From Nitrospirota bacterium (GTDB lineage: Bacteria > JACPQY01), in assembly GCA_016180645.1 (NCBI GenBank), contig JACPAV010000024.1, forward strand, positions 72,085 to 136,084: 64,000 nucleotides of DNA, given 5' to 3'. The position numbers and the translations under genes are program-made. Within the stretch, counting starts at the first letter, position 1; each line of letters opens with the position of its first letter. Positions 10,616-18,071 of this stretch are shown here, piece after piece. The notes beneath the pieces were generated by a model. It saw nothing but the letters and a program-made list of their open reading frames with translations. It was not told the origin of the DNA and ran no database searches.

Positions 10616-11169
10616 TTGTTGCGCAGGGAACTTCAACTTCACCCCCGGTTTGAGTTCAGGTTCAACAAGTGCTCCAAGGCGATCCGAACGGAGTTTCTTC
10701 GAGGCGTGGCTCGGTACGAGTTCTTCTACGATGCCATCGCCGTCAACAAGGAGCCTGGGCAACTATGGGGAGAAGGGTTTAGGCACAAGGAGTCATTCTA
10801 CATGTACACCTGCAACCTCGTTTTTCAGAATGCGAAGCCGCATCTGGCGGATGCCGTTGTGGTCATCGATGGAAGTGGAAGCCGTGACTTCCGGCTTCAA
10901 CTTGAGCACTACTCAGGCGGGGGTCAATTCCGAGGGCATTATCCCCCGGCCGGCACAAAAACTTCAATGGCAGGATTGGGGATGCCGTTAGTGGGACGAA
11001 GCAGCGGTTCGCCCCCCGGACCCTTGATCTTCTCGGTGCGCAGAGAGGGATACGCAAGATCAACCGACACAAGCCTACAGGTTTTGACGAAGCGAACCTT
11101 GAGGCTTTTGTCCCACGAATCAACCGTGTCCCAGGCAGACGGCGGCACGAGAATGTGTAGGCGAGACAA
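10616..11169 (+). pseudogene. Decayed DUF3800 gene (truncated and frameshifted)
   Basis: The frame from 10616 to about 10920 reads like the middle of a DUF3800 protein: a FRFNKCSKAIRTEFLRGVA segment, AIAVNKEP, then SFYMYTCNLVF and VVIDGSGSRDFRLQLEHY. The family's N-terminal DESGD motif is absent upstream. Near 10920 the reading frame is lost. A different frame (10955-11169) carries on with a plausible C-terminal stretch ending PRINRVPGRRRHENV. DUF3800 genes are common in mobile and defence regions. I infer a remnant delivered by a mobile element between the two tRNA-Leu copies. Confidence 0.5.
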
Positions 11170-11185
11170 GAACGAATCGGATCGG

Positions 11186-11368
11186 CTAGAGGGAAGTTCG
11201 GCGCGTCTTGCGGAGCATGGCCCACTCTTCCGGCGTGAAGGCTTCCTTCCACGTGCGGTAGTGAATCTCCGGGAGCTTGTCCAGCATCTTCTTGATAGCG
11301 AGGGATTCCTTGAAGGTGCGCCCGTAGTTGGGGACCTTCACGGATTTTCTTCCTCTCCCGTTCTTCAC
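11186..11368 (-). CDS. Small hypothetical protein
   Basis: The frame could encode about 60 residues from a GTG at 11368 (or 91 from an upstream start at 11461). It is basic, with a segment KKMLDKLPEIHYRTWKEAF and an amphipathic C-terminus. I do not recognise a family. It lies in the decayed region between the DUF3800 remnant and tRNA-Leu and could be spurious. Confidence 0.25.
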   Translation of the reverse strand: MKNGRGRKSVKVPNYGRTFKESLAIKKMLDKLPEIHYRTWKEAFTPEEWAMLRKTRRTSL

Positions 11369-11604
11369 GCTTTCAGTGTACTCCCGGCCCGGAAGCCGGT
11401 CAATTGAAAGGGGGAAAGTAATGCCAAGACCGAGACTCAACTTTGCAAAGGCGCTGGGCATGAAGCAGAATATGGCCCGTGCGCTCTCTGGGGAGAAGGC
11501 ATCGGCTGAACCCGAAAAGGTGGGGTTTTCCGCGCCTACCGGAAGCCTACCGGAAGTGGAAAAGCTTGCTTCCGGGATGCCATCTAGCGCATTGATATTT
11601 CAAG

Positions 11605-11691
11605 GCCGGGGTGGCGGAATGGCAGACGCAAGGGACTTAAAATCCCTAGTCCCGTAATGGGGGCGTGCCGGTTCAAGTCCGGCCCCCGGCA
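11605..11691 (+). tRNA. tRNA-Leu (anticodon UAA)
   Basis: The 87-base cloverleaf is complete. The acceptor stem GCCGGGG pairs with CCCCGGC. The anticodon stem AGGGA/TCCCT encloses the loop CTTAAAA, giving anticodon TAA at 11638-11640. A long variable arm typical of class II tRNAs follows, and the T-arm is GCCGG-TTCAAGT-CCGGC. The discriminator is A and no CCA is encoded. Confidence 0.95.
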
Positions 11692-11841
11692 TCATTGAAG
11701 TGGATTTCGAGCCGAAGCGCCTTGCGGGTACGCCATCTGTGCGATGTGATGCGAATGGCGGTTCTCATGACCATGTCGAAGGGGCACCCAAGGTGATGGG
11801 TTTTCTGCAAATCGTCAGATACTTTTTCTGACCGCCCGCGC

Positions 11842-12189
11842 CTATCCGGCGAGAGTGAACAATGCGGATATCTTGCTGCTCACCTCCGCCTGCCTGCCGG
11901 GAGACAGAGTGCCCAACTCCCTCCGAATTAGGCTCGATGACACGGTCATGAGGCGATGCAGGCGTACCGTGGACGCGACTCGCAGCCCGGTCGACGGAAA
12001 ATCGGGGTGATCGGCGGGAAGCACGAGGTCGGTTGCGACAGGATCGGGCGGGATCCGACTGGTAATGAAGGCGATGATGACGTGTCGCTGGACGCCGATC
12101 GGATCAGTCAGGCATAGCGCCGGTCTGACCTTTGTTCCAGAGAGATCATCGAATGGGAAAGGGACGAGGACGATCTTATGCCGCGTCAC
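11842..12189 (-). CDS. PemK/MazF-family toxin (mRNA interferase)
   Basis: The 115-residue protein starts MTRHKIVLVPFPFDDLSGTK and continues with RPALCL, the classic N-terminal beta-strand and loop of PemK/MazF toxins, whose family members are sequence-specific endoribonucleases. Length is normal for the family. It overlaps the 3' end of the upstream antitoxin gene by 14 bases, so the pair is translationally coupled and transcribed right to left. The C-terminal half (LVLPADHPDF, STVRLHRLMTV, LGTLSP) also fits the family. Role: growth-arresting toxin held inactive by the partner encoded at 12176-12418. Confidence 0.9.
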   Translation of the reverse strand: MTRHKIVLVPFPFDDLSGTKVRPALCLTDPIGVQRHVIIAFITSRIPPDPVATDLVLPADHPDFPSTGLRVASTVRLHRLMTVSSSLIRRELGTLSPGRQAEVSSKISALFTLAG

Positions 12190-12418
12190 GGAACGGCTTC
12201 CCGTCGGCAGGATCGTAGATATCCTCGGCCGGATCCTTCAGGAAGTCGAAGGCTTCGTTCGCCGACGCACTCCGGAGCCATGCGGATTCTGGCAGATCGT
12301 CGTCCTTCTCTCGTAGGCCTTCGACGGTGACGTAGACGCGCGCCTGCTCCGCGAGCGGCAACGGCTTGGACAGCCTGAGCGTCCCGTTTTCGTACACGGC
12401 TTCCGTTTTCCGTTTCAT
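12176..12418 (-). CDS. DUF104/AF2212-like antitoxin
   Basis: The 80-residue protein begins MKRKTEAVYENGTLRLSKPL, followed by PLAEQARVYVTVEG. This is the beta-rich N-terminus of DUF104 (AF2212-like) antitoxins. The acidic C-terminal half (DDLPESAW, DFLKDPAEDIYDP) is of the kind that wraps the toxin partner. It precedes and overlaps the MazF-type toxin gene. A promoter-like TTGCTT-17-TATCCT sits so close to the ATG that the transcript would start almost at the start codon. Antitoxins of such pairs usually autoregulate, but no operator is evident. Confidence 0.85.
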   Translation of the reverse strand: MKRKTEAVYENGTLRLSKPLPLAEQARVYVTVEGLREKDDDLPESAWLRSASANEAFDFLKDPAEDIYDPADGKPFRDAA

Positions 12419-12424
12419 GAGAAT

Positions 12425-12453
12425 AGGATACGACCACCGGTGTGGGAAAGCAA
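12425..12453 (-). promoter_or_regulatory. Promoter of the toxin-antitoxin pair
   Basis: On the minus strand, TTGCTT (12453-12448) and TATCCT (12430-12425) are separated by 17 bases. The -10 box ends six bases before the antitoxin ATG at 12418, which predicts a leaderless message. Confidence 0.5.
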
Positions 12454-12609
12454 TGACAGCAACGAAGCGTTCACTTAGACTGAAAGATACTTGCCTCTAG
12501 AGAAACGCTCCTCCACAACCCATTTCGACACGACCGGTGGCTTTCCGGCATACACTCTAATGTCAAGATGCGGCCCTGATTCCGACCCGCTCGCCATTCC
12601 GGAGTTCTG

Positions 12610-14895
12610 ATGGTTCCTCGTGCTCTGTGGCTGCTACCAGAGAGAGACAAGTCGCCTTCCCAAATCATATACCGTGGCCAGACGGGCACCCCTCGTCGAT
12701 GGGAAGAGCCCAATATTCTTCGGGCGAGATATTTGGGGCCTAGTGATGCCAAGGAGCTCCGCTCGATCTTGGATATCGGCAGGGGCAGGGCCCCCGCGCT
12801 GTTCCTCTCGATTGAGGAGCGTTCCGACGGTGCAAGAACAGGTGTTCTCTACGGGTGGCTCTCCGAAGAGGCGCTTAGATGGCATACTGGGAGTCAGTGG
12901 AAGGAGTCTGTCGGTGCGATGAAGTATGTGTCGCAGGACAGGAACGGGCCTTGGCAGTGGGAAATTGATGAGCGATCAGGCCGACAGGGATTTGTAGCGT
13001 TCTCCGGGCGGAGGGGAATGTGTCGGGTGTTGAGGGTCGAGACGCATGCAGAGGGTTACCCGGTTTTCATCCTCGGCCCGCCTGGGTTGGAATCGGACCA
13101 CTCCGAAGCAAGACATTCTGGCGGGGAAGTGAGTAGGGATGGTGGGTTCGAGCCGGAGGAGCAATTGCAGGTCATGATTAGTTCAACGATTGGAGACTTG
13201 GAGAAGGACCGAGAGATCGCTGAACAAGTTGTGAAGCAGCTTGGACACAAGGTGTTCAGAAGCGACAGGGAACATGCTCGACCCCAATCGTCGGTGCAGG
13301 TGTGTATCGAGAAGTCGCAGGGGTGCGACATTTACGTAGGGATACTCGGTGCCCAGTATGGTTCGTTCGTTCCGGATCGACAGGTCTCGTTCGTGGAAAT
13401 GGAGTTTGATGAGGCCCAGGGCTCAGACCCGACGAAGGTACTGATCTTTGCTAGAAACATGCCGGCCGCTGATGATCGTCAGAAGGCGTTCAGGGACCGA
13501 GTGCTCCAAGGCCCGAAGGGGTATTTCGCAACCATGTACCAAGCACCAGAGCAACTTGAGCGGTCGATTCGTGGGGCGCTCGTTGATTGGATTGCCAAAC
13601 GTGTTAGGGCGACGGCCCAGAAGGGGCGTCTGGGAGGAGGTGACGCGGTCCAGGGGGTGCCGCTTCCCGTGGTCGCCTCCGCAGGCTCACTTCCTGCGCT
13701 TGAGGTGAAACACGAGCTTGAGGGACATGGAGTTTCCCGGGGTCCGGAAGGCACAGCGTACAACCTCTACGTCAAGCTGGGGGTTCACAACCCTCACCTG
13801 GGCGTCACAGCGAGGAGCGCCTTGGTCCGCTATGGGTGCAAGTCGCATCACAGACTGGACATGGACGGCGGTGTCGACGGGAACGGCCAATTCCCCTTCC
13901 CGCGGGTCCCTGGGACGTCGGACCAATTCGAGGATGATGGACGTCACCCCATTCGAGGTGGCCAGACGCGGTGGGTCATCCGCATTCCGGTGGAAGTTCG
14001 TGAACCGGCAATGGCGGTTGAGGATTTCGAAGTGGAATTTGATGTAACGGCGGAGGGGTTTGGGCGTGCAGAAGGTCGTCTGACCGTTCCCAGGGGTGAG
14101 ATCTTGAAACTCATTGAGGAGAATTATGGGGGTCCAAAGAAAGAATCGCTGAGTGAGGAAAGGCCGTTCGTTTGGTATAGCTTTCTTGTTTGCCCTGCGG
14201 GGGAGTTCTCATTTGCAACGCTCGCGCGGCTTCATGATGCTATCAAGGTGGCCAAGTTTGCGTTCAGAGGAGGCGATTCTTCTTCCAGGCGGATCACATT
14301 TCCCCCAGGCCGGATCACTGCGATCGGGGGTGGGAAATCGATCTCCTGGTCCCATTCGGTGACCGACACGGACGTTCAATCCAGGATGACGTTTGAGTGC
14401 GAGGCGACGCTGGATGGCTCGTTTCGTTTTGTTGTGCAGGAGGAGCCGATCGACCAGAGCCATGGGAGGAAGGATGTTATCCCGGTCCGAGTGGCCACGA
14501 TTCTGTCCTATAGCCTGCTGGTGCTGGTCCTTGCAGATCGACTCTTTCCCCGATTGCGTACGGAGAAGTTGGAGCTGGATCTGACAGTGGAAACCGCCGG
14601 ACCTTGCCCGTTGGATACGCTGCCTTTCGAAGCCATGGCCACATCGGCCATGTTGCACGTGGCAGATCGGCGCGATCTCAGGTCGAGGGTACGGATTCCC
14701 CGCAAGATGATACGTAGTAGGGACGCGTTGGAAAACGGTGAAGGAGTGGAATCGCTAAAGGATCTGCTGGATGGCATCACCAATGCGTTTCAATCAAGCA
14801 CCGGACTCGCAAGTGTGAGTAGCGAGGACCTCCATCAAGAGGTGAAGCGCTTTCTGGATGGAGTGGTGCGAGGGGACGGTAGCCGTGGAGCGTAG
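12610..14895 (+). CDS. DUF4062-domain protein, possible defence or signalling protein
   Basis: The protein has 761 residues. Residues about 185-290 form a DUF4062 domain: LQVMISSTIGDLEKDREIAE, then VFRSDR, CDIYVGILGAQYGS and SFVEMEFDEA. This TIR-like-looking domain is found at the N-terminus of NACHT/STAND-type and other conflict-related proteins. The N-terminal 170 residues and the C-terminal 400 residues match nothing I recognise, and no P-loop NTPase motif is visible, so the effector is unclear. No transmembrane segment stands out. The ATG at 12610 lacks a clear ribosome-binding site. It follows a toxin-antitoxin pair and a tRNA region with mobile-element traces, which fits an accessory or defence gene; that role is inference. 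Confidence 0.7.
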   Translation: MVPRALWLLPERDKSPSQIIYRGQTGTPRRWEEPNILRARYLGPSDAKELRSILDIGRGRAPALFLSIEERSDGARTGVLYGWLSEEALRWHTGSQWKESVGAMKYVSQDRNGPWQWEIDERSGRQGFVAFSGRRGMCRVLRVETHAEGYPVFILGPPGLESDHSEARHSGGEVSRDGGFEPEEQLQVMISSTIGDLEKDREIAEQVVKQLGHKVFRSDREHARPQSSVQVCIEKSQGCDIYVGILGAQYGSFVPDRQVSFVEMEFDEAQGSDPTKVLIFARNMPAADDRQKAFRDRVLQGPKGYFATMYQAPEQLERSIRGALVDWIAKRVRATAQKGRLGGGDAVQGVPLPVVASAGSLPALEVKHELEGHGVSRGPEGTAYNLYVKLGVHNPHLGVTARSALVRYGCKSHHRLDMDGGVDGNGQFPFPRVPGTSDQFEDDGRHPIRGGQTRWVIRIPVEVREPAMAVEDFEVEFDVTAEGFGRAEGRLTVPRGEILKLIEENYGGPKKESLSEERPFVWYSFLVCPAGEFSFATLARLHDAIKVAKFAFRGGDSSSRRITFPPGRITAIGGGKSISWSHSVTDTDVQSRMTFECEATLDGSFRFVVQEEPIDQSHGRKDVIPVRVATILSYSLLVLVLADRLFPRLRTEKLELDLTVETAGPCPLDTLPFEAMATSAMLHVADRRDLRSRVRIPRKMIRSRDALENGEGVESLKDLLDGITNAFQSSTGLASVSSEDLHQEVKRFLDGVVRGDGSRGA

Positions 14896-15104
14896 TTGGA
14901 GTATTGGCTGATGGGGTCAAGCTTAATCCTATCACCATTCGTAGAGGCTTGAGGGGGACTTGGCGCCAATTCTCGCGCATCCGCTTCTGAACTTCGTCGG
15001 GATACGTCGTAAATCTGCTGCCCTCGATGAGGCCTGGGGCGATGCAATTGAAGGGTCGCCCGCTTCCAAGTCCCGGGCCAAACTGGTAGGCTGATCCGGT
15101 CGAT

Positions 15105-15914
15105 ATGCGCGATATTCAGCGCAACGAGCTGGGGCGAACGGGGATCAAGGTCTTTCCGCTGGGACTCTCCGCCACCTACCGTCCGGGGAAGGATACGGTG
15201 TTCAAAGCCTTGGACGAGGGCGTCAACCTCTTTTTCTGTTTCGGCTTCGATTCCCACATGATCAAGGTCCTCCGCGGGCTGTCTCATGATCATCGTCATG
15301 ACGTTGTGATCGCCACGGGGGCGTACAATCTGCTCTGGGGCCATCCCAATCTCCGTCGAACGCTGGAGAAACGGCTCCGGCAGCTCCGGACGGATTACAT
15401 CGATCTGTTCCTGTTTCTGGGCGTGACAAAGCCGAAACACCTCACGGATGATGTGCGCGAAGAGATGGCCCGCTTTCGTGAGGAAGGGAAGGTGCGCGCG
15501 ATCGGCATCTCCACGCACAACCGTCCCTTCGCAGGTCAGCTATGTGCGAACGGAGCCTTGGACGTCATCATGATGCGCTACAATGCAGCCCATCGCGGCG
15601 CGGAGGAGGACATTTTTCCCCACTTGGGCGTCCACGACCCGGGGGTGGTGGGCTACACGGCCACGCGGTGGAGGTATCTGATGCGCAGACCGACGGCCTG
15701 GCCATCGGAGGGACGCATTCCGACGGCGGGGGAGTGCTATCGTTTCGTTCTGTCCAATCCCAATGTAGATGTGTGTCTCACGGCTCCTCGGAATCGCAAG
15801 GAATTGGGCGAGAACCTGGCCGCCGTGCGCCGCGGGCCATTGACGGACGATGATCTCGGGTTCATGCGGCAGTTCGGCGACGCCGTGCACCACACGAAGA
15901 AATGGTTCATGTGA
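15105..15914 (+). CDS. Aldo/keto reductase family protein
   Basis: The 269-residue protein begins MRDIQRNELGRTGIKVFPLG, the standard AKR opening (LG.TG..V..LG). It continues with YIDLFLFLGVTKP (the Asp-rich strand 4 region) and GKVRAIGISTHN, where family members have VRAIGVSNH. Members are NAD(P)H-dependent carbonyl reductases with a TIM-barrel fold. It is shorter than the usual 300-330 residues. The catalytic Tyr is not at a recognisable GxxYG site, because the region that normally carries it reads FFCFGFDS. Activity may therefore be altered. It is probably cytoplasmic and transcribed alone. Confidence 0.8.
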   Translation: MRDIQRNELGRTGIKVFPLGLSATYRPGKDTVFKALDEGVNLFFCFGFDSHMIKVLRGLSHDHRHDVVIATGAYNLLWGHPNLRRTLEKRLRQLRTDYIDLFLFLGVTKPKHLTDDVREEMARFREEGKVRAIGISTHNRPFAGQLCANGALDVIMMRYNAAHRGAEEDIFPHLGVHDPGVVGYTATRWRYLMRRPTAWPSEGRIPTAGECYRFVLSNPNVDVCLTAPRNRKELGENLAAVRRGPLTDDDLGFMRQFGDAVHHTKKWFM

Positions 15915-15969
15915 GCGGCTCTCGCGCCAACTCCTGAATCTTCACCGAACAGATCCCCTCTGGCGTGGT

Positions 15970-15998
15970 TTGACATAAGGACCGGGCGGGTCTACGAC
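15970..15998 (+). promoter_or_regulatory. Promoter of the methyltransferase-SDR pair
   Basis: TTGACA (15970-15975) is followed after 17 bases by TACGAC (15993-15998), a weak -10. The message would have a leader of about 25 bases containing AAGGGAGGTG (16017-16026), a strong ribosome-binding site that fixes the ATG at 16031. Confidence 0.45.
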
Positions 15999-16030
15999 TC
16001 TCAGGAACCGCATTTCAAGGGAGGTGTCTC

Positions 16031-16891
16031 ATGGCGAACATGAATCCGCAGGAAATGATCGCGGCGCAGAGGGAAGAGTGGACCCGCGTGGCTCCGGCGT
16101 GGGAGAAGTGGGATGAGGTGTTCGATCGGAACACGTCGTTCGTCAACTACAGACTACTGGCGGAGGCCCGCCTTCGACCGGGCTACCGCGTCCTGGATCT
16201 TGGCTCCGGCACGGGCTACCCGGCGCTCTTGGCGGCCGAAGCGGTGGGCCCGACGGGATCCGTGATCGGCCTCGATCTCTCAGAAGCCATGCTGAACGTT
16301 GCCCGCCGTAAGGCGAACGCCAAAGGCCTTGCCAATGTTGAGTTCAGAACGGCCGATGTGTGTGCGCTTGATTTCGATGACGGATCCATCGATGCCGTGA
16401 CGAGCCGTTTTTGCCTGATGTTCCTTCCGGATGTTTCCAAGGCCGCAAGGGATATCGCGTGCGTGCTGCGACCGGGCGGATATGTAGCGGCCGCCGTCTG
16501 GTCGGCGCCCGAAAAGAATCCGATGACCTCCACGCCGATGGGTGTGCTCAGGAAAATGATGACGCTGCCCCCGCCCGATCCGAACCAACCGGGTATTTTC
16601 AGGCTGGCGAAACCGGGCGATCTCCGAGGGATCATGGAATCGGCCGGTTTGGAAGTGGTGTCGGAAGATGAGACCGAGGGGGAATCGTTGTTTGATTCGG
16701 TGGACGAATACTTTCAGGCCCTCATGGAGATTGCGGCGCCCCTCCAGACGCTGTTCGCGAAGCTCACCGCGGAGCAGCGGGGAACGGCGGAATCGGAGAT
16801 CAAGCAGTTGATTTCGAAGTACCGAAGGAATGGCAACGTGGCGCTACCGACGGCCGTGCGAGTCGTCGCCGCTCGAAAGCGGCTGGTGTGA
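16031..16891 (+). CDS. Class I SAM-dependent methyltransferase
   Basis: The 286-residue protein has motif I VLDLGSGTGYPAL near residues 56-68, followed by VIGLDLSEAML (acidic residue at the end of strand 2), VEFRTADVCALDF and a post-III segment LRPGGYVAAAVW. This resembles the UbiE/COQ5-like Methyltransf_11 group that methylates small molecules or quinone precursors. The substrate cannot be told from sequence. A strong AAGGGAGGTG ribosome-binding site precedes the ATG. The stop codon overlaps the GTG of the following SDR gene, so the two are probably cotranslated and may act on the same metabolite. Confidence 0.85.
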   Translation: MANMNPQEMIAAQREEWTRVAPAWEKWDEVFDRNTSFVNYRLLAEARLRPGYRVLDLGSGTGYPALLAAEAVGPTGSVIGLDLSEAMLNVARRKANAKGLANVEFRTADVCALDFDDGSIDAVTSRFCLMFLPDVSKAARDIACVLRPGGYVAAAVWSAPEKNPMTSTPMGVLRKMMTLPPPDPNQPGIFRLAKPGDLRGIMESAGLEVVSEDETEGESLFDSVDEYFQALMEIAAPLQTLFAKLTAEQRGTAESEIKQLISKYRRNGNVALPTAVRVVAARKRLV

Positions 16892-17760
16892 TCGACGCCC
16901 GTGGCCGGGTGGAACCCACGATGACGGGGAAGACCTGCATAGTGACTGGCGCCAATTCGGGGGTGGGGTACTTCACCGCCCTGGGGCTGGCGAAGACAGG
17001 CGCACGGGTGGTGATGGTCTGTCGAAGCCGCGAGAGGGGCGGAGAGGCTCTGGATACGATCCGCAAGGAGACGGGGAGCAAGTCCGTTGAGCTGATGATC
17101 GCCGACTTTTCGTCCCAAACCTCCATTCGGACATTTGCCGGGGAGTTTGTGAAACGTCATCCGCGGCTTGACGTGCTGATCAATAATGCCGGAATCATCG
17201 CGGGTCCTCGGGTGGTGACCCCGGAAGGGTTGGAGTACACCTTCGCGCTGAATCACATCGGATACTTTTTGACGACAGCACTGTTATTGCCCCACCTGAA
17301 GAAAAGCGCGCCGGCGCGGATTATCAATGTGGCGTCGGAGGGCCACCGGATGGGGCGGATTCGTTTCGACGATCTCCAGATGGAGCGGGGATACACGGCT
17401 ATGAAGGCGTATAACCAATCGAAGCTGGCGAACGTCCTTTTCACTTACGAATTGGCGCGGCGGCTGGAGGGAACCGGTATCAGCGCCAACTGCCTGCACC
17501 CCGGCGCGGTGGGTTCCAATTTCGGCGGCACTTCCGTGTGGTGGATGCGGGTCGGGATGAAACTCGGGAAGCCGTTTCTGTTGACGCCTGAGAAGGCGGC
17601 GCGCGGGCCCGTCTACCTGGCGACTTCCTCGGAGGTGGCGAACGTGACCGGTAAATATTTCTGGAACAAACGCGTCATGCCATCGTCGGGGCGATCCCAT
17701 AATAATGAAGATGCAGGAAAGTTGTGGGAGGTGAGTGAGAGGTTGGTGGGGGTGAGATAA
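16888..17760 (+). CDS. Short-chain dehydrogenase/reductase, retinol-dehydrogenase-like
   Basis: The cofactor site TGxxxGxG is seen as VTGANSGVGYFTALGLAKTG, followed by VVMVCRSRERG (an Arg after strand 2 suggests NADPH preference), NNAGII and the catalytic Tyr-Lys pair in YNQSKLAN. The ordering INVASEGH supplies the serine. The pattern is the RDH11-14/WWOX-like SDR subgroup. The GTG at 16888 overlaps the previous stop (GTGTGA). An ATG at 16921 gives the family's usual N-terminus (MTGKTCIVTG) and may be the true start. It pairs with the upstream methyltransferase; the substrate is unknown. Confidence 0.88.
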   Translation: MIDARGRVEPTMTGKTCIVTGANSGVGYFTALGLAKTGARVVMVCRSRERGGEALDTIRKETGSKSVELMIADFSSQTSIRTFAGEFVKRHPRLDVLINNAGIIAGPRVVTPEGLEYTFALNHIGYFLTTALLLPHLKKSAPARIINVASEGHRMGRIRFDDLQMERGYTAMKAYNQSKLANVLFTYELARRLEGTGISANCLHPGAVGSNFGGTSVWWMRVGMKLGKPFLLTPEKAARGPVYLATSSEVANVTGKYFWNKRVMPSSGRSHNNEDAGKLWEVSERLVGVR

Positions 17761-17775
17761 GAGACTTCCTTCGAT

Positions 17776-17845
17776 GGACGCGGGCTGAAGCCCGCAGCCA
17801 CCAAGATGCAGATCAGGGGTAGGCGCAGGCTTTAGCCCGCGGACC
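17776..17845. repeat. Two half-copies of the GTAGGCGCAGGC palindromic repeat
   Basis: GGACGCGGGCTGAAGCCCGC (17776-17795) and GGTAGGCGCAGGCTTTAGCC (17819-17838) are hairpin halves of the same family found complete at 25227, 36352 and 53741. They lie between the SDR stop and the 3' end of the 5S rRNA, possibly after a decayed insertion. Confidence 0.6.
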
Positions 17846-17863
17846 TTCCATGGTCCGTCCGGT

Positions 17864-17986
17864 GGTCTTGGCAGCGACCTACTCTCCCATCCACCTAAGG
17901 CGGATAGTATCATCGGCCCTGAGGAGCTTAACGACCGTGTTCGGAATGGGAACGGGTGTTTCCCCCTCGGCATGACCACCAAGACC
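17864..17986 (-). rRNA. rrf: 5S ribosomal RNA (orphan copy)
   Basis: Read on the minus strand, the sequence carries the conserved 5S landmarks: CATGCCGAGGGGGAAACACC, CCCATTCCGAACACGG, TTAAGCTCCTCAGGGCCGAT and GGATGGGAGAGTAGGTC. The ends pair as GGTGGTCTTGG with CCAAGACCACC. Just outside, CATGGTCCGTC (17849-17859) pairs with GACGGACCATG (17991-18001), an unusually long precursor stem. No 23S or 16S gene is adjacent; the next gene upstream is a protein kinase. Exact mature ends are approximate. Confidence 0.93.
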
Positions 17987-18016
17987 ACCTGACGGACCAT
18001 GGGCCGAGCGCCGCTC

Positions 18017-18044
18017 TGTATAGCACGTCCCACGATATTTGCAA
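18017..18044 (-). promoter_or_regulatory. Promoter of the orphan 5S rRNA
   Basis: On the minus strand TTGCAA (18044-18039) is followed after 16 bases by TATACA (18022-18017), about 30 bases upstream of the mature 5S. This supports independent transcription of this 5S gene. Confidence 0.5.
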
Positions 18045-18071
18045 GACGCCGCCGGCGGAGGGGCGCCGGGG

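Noticed and set aside
10539-10991. Alternative 150-codon plus-strand gene over the DUF3800 remnant
   Set aside because: Its translation is Ser/Thr/Arg-rich without any family resemblance, while the other frame has clear DUF3800 sequence.
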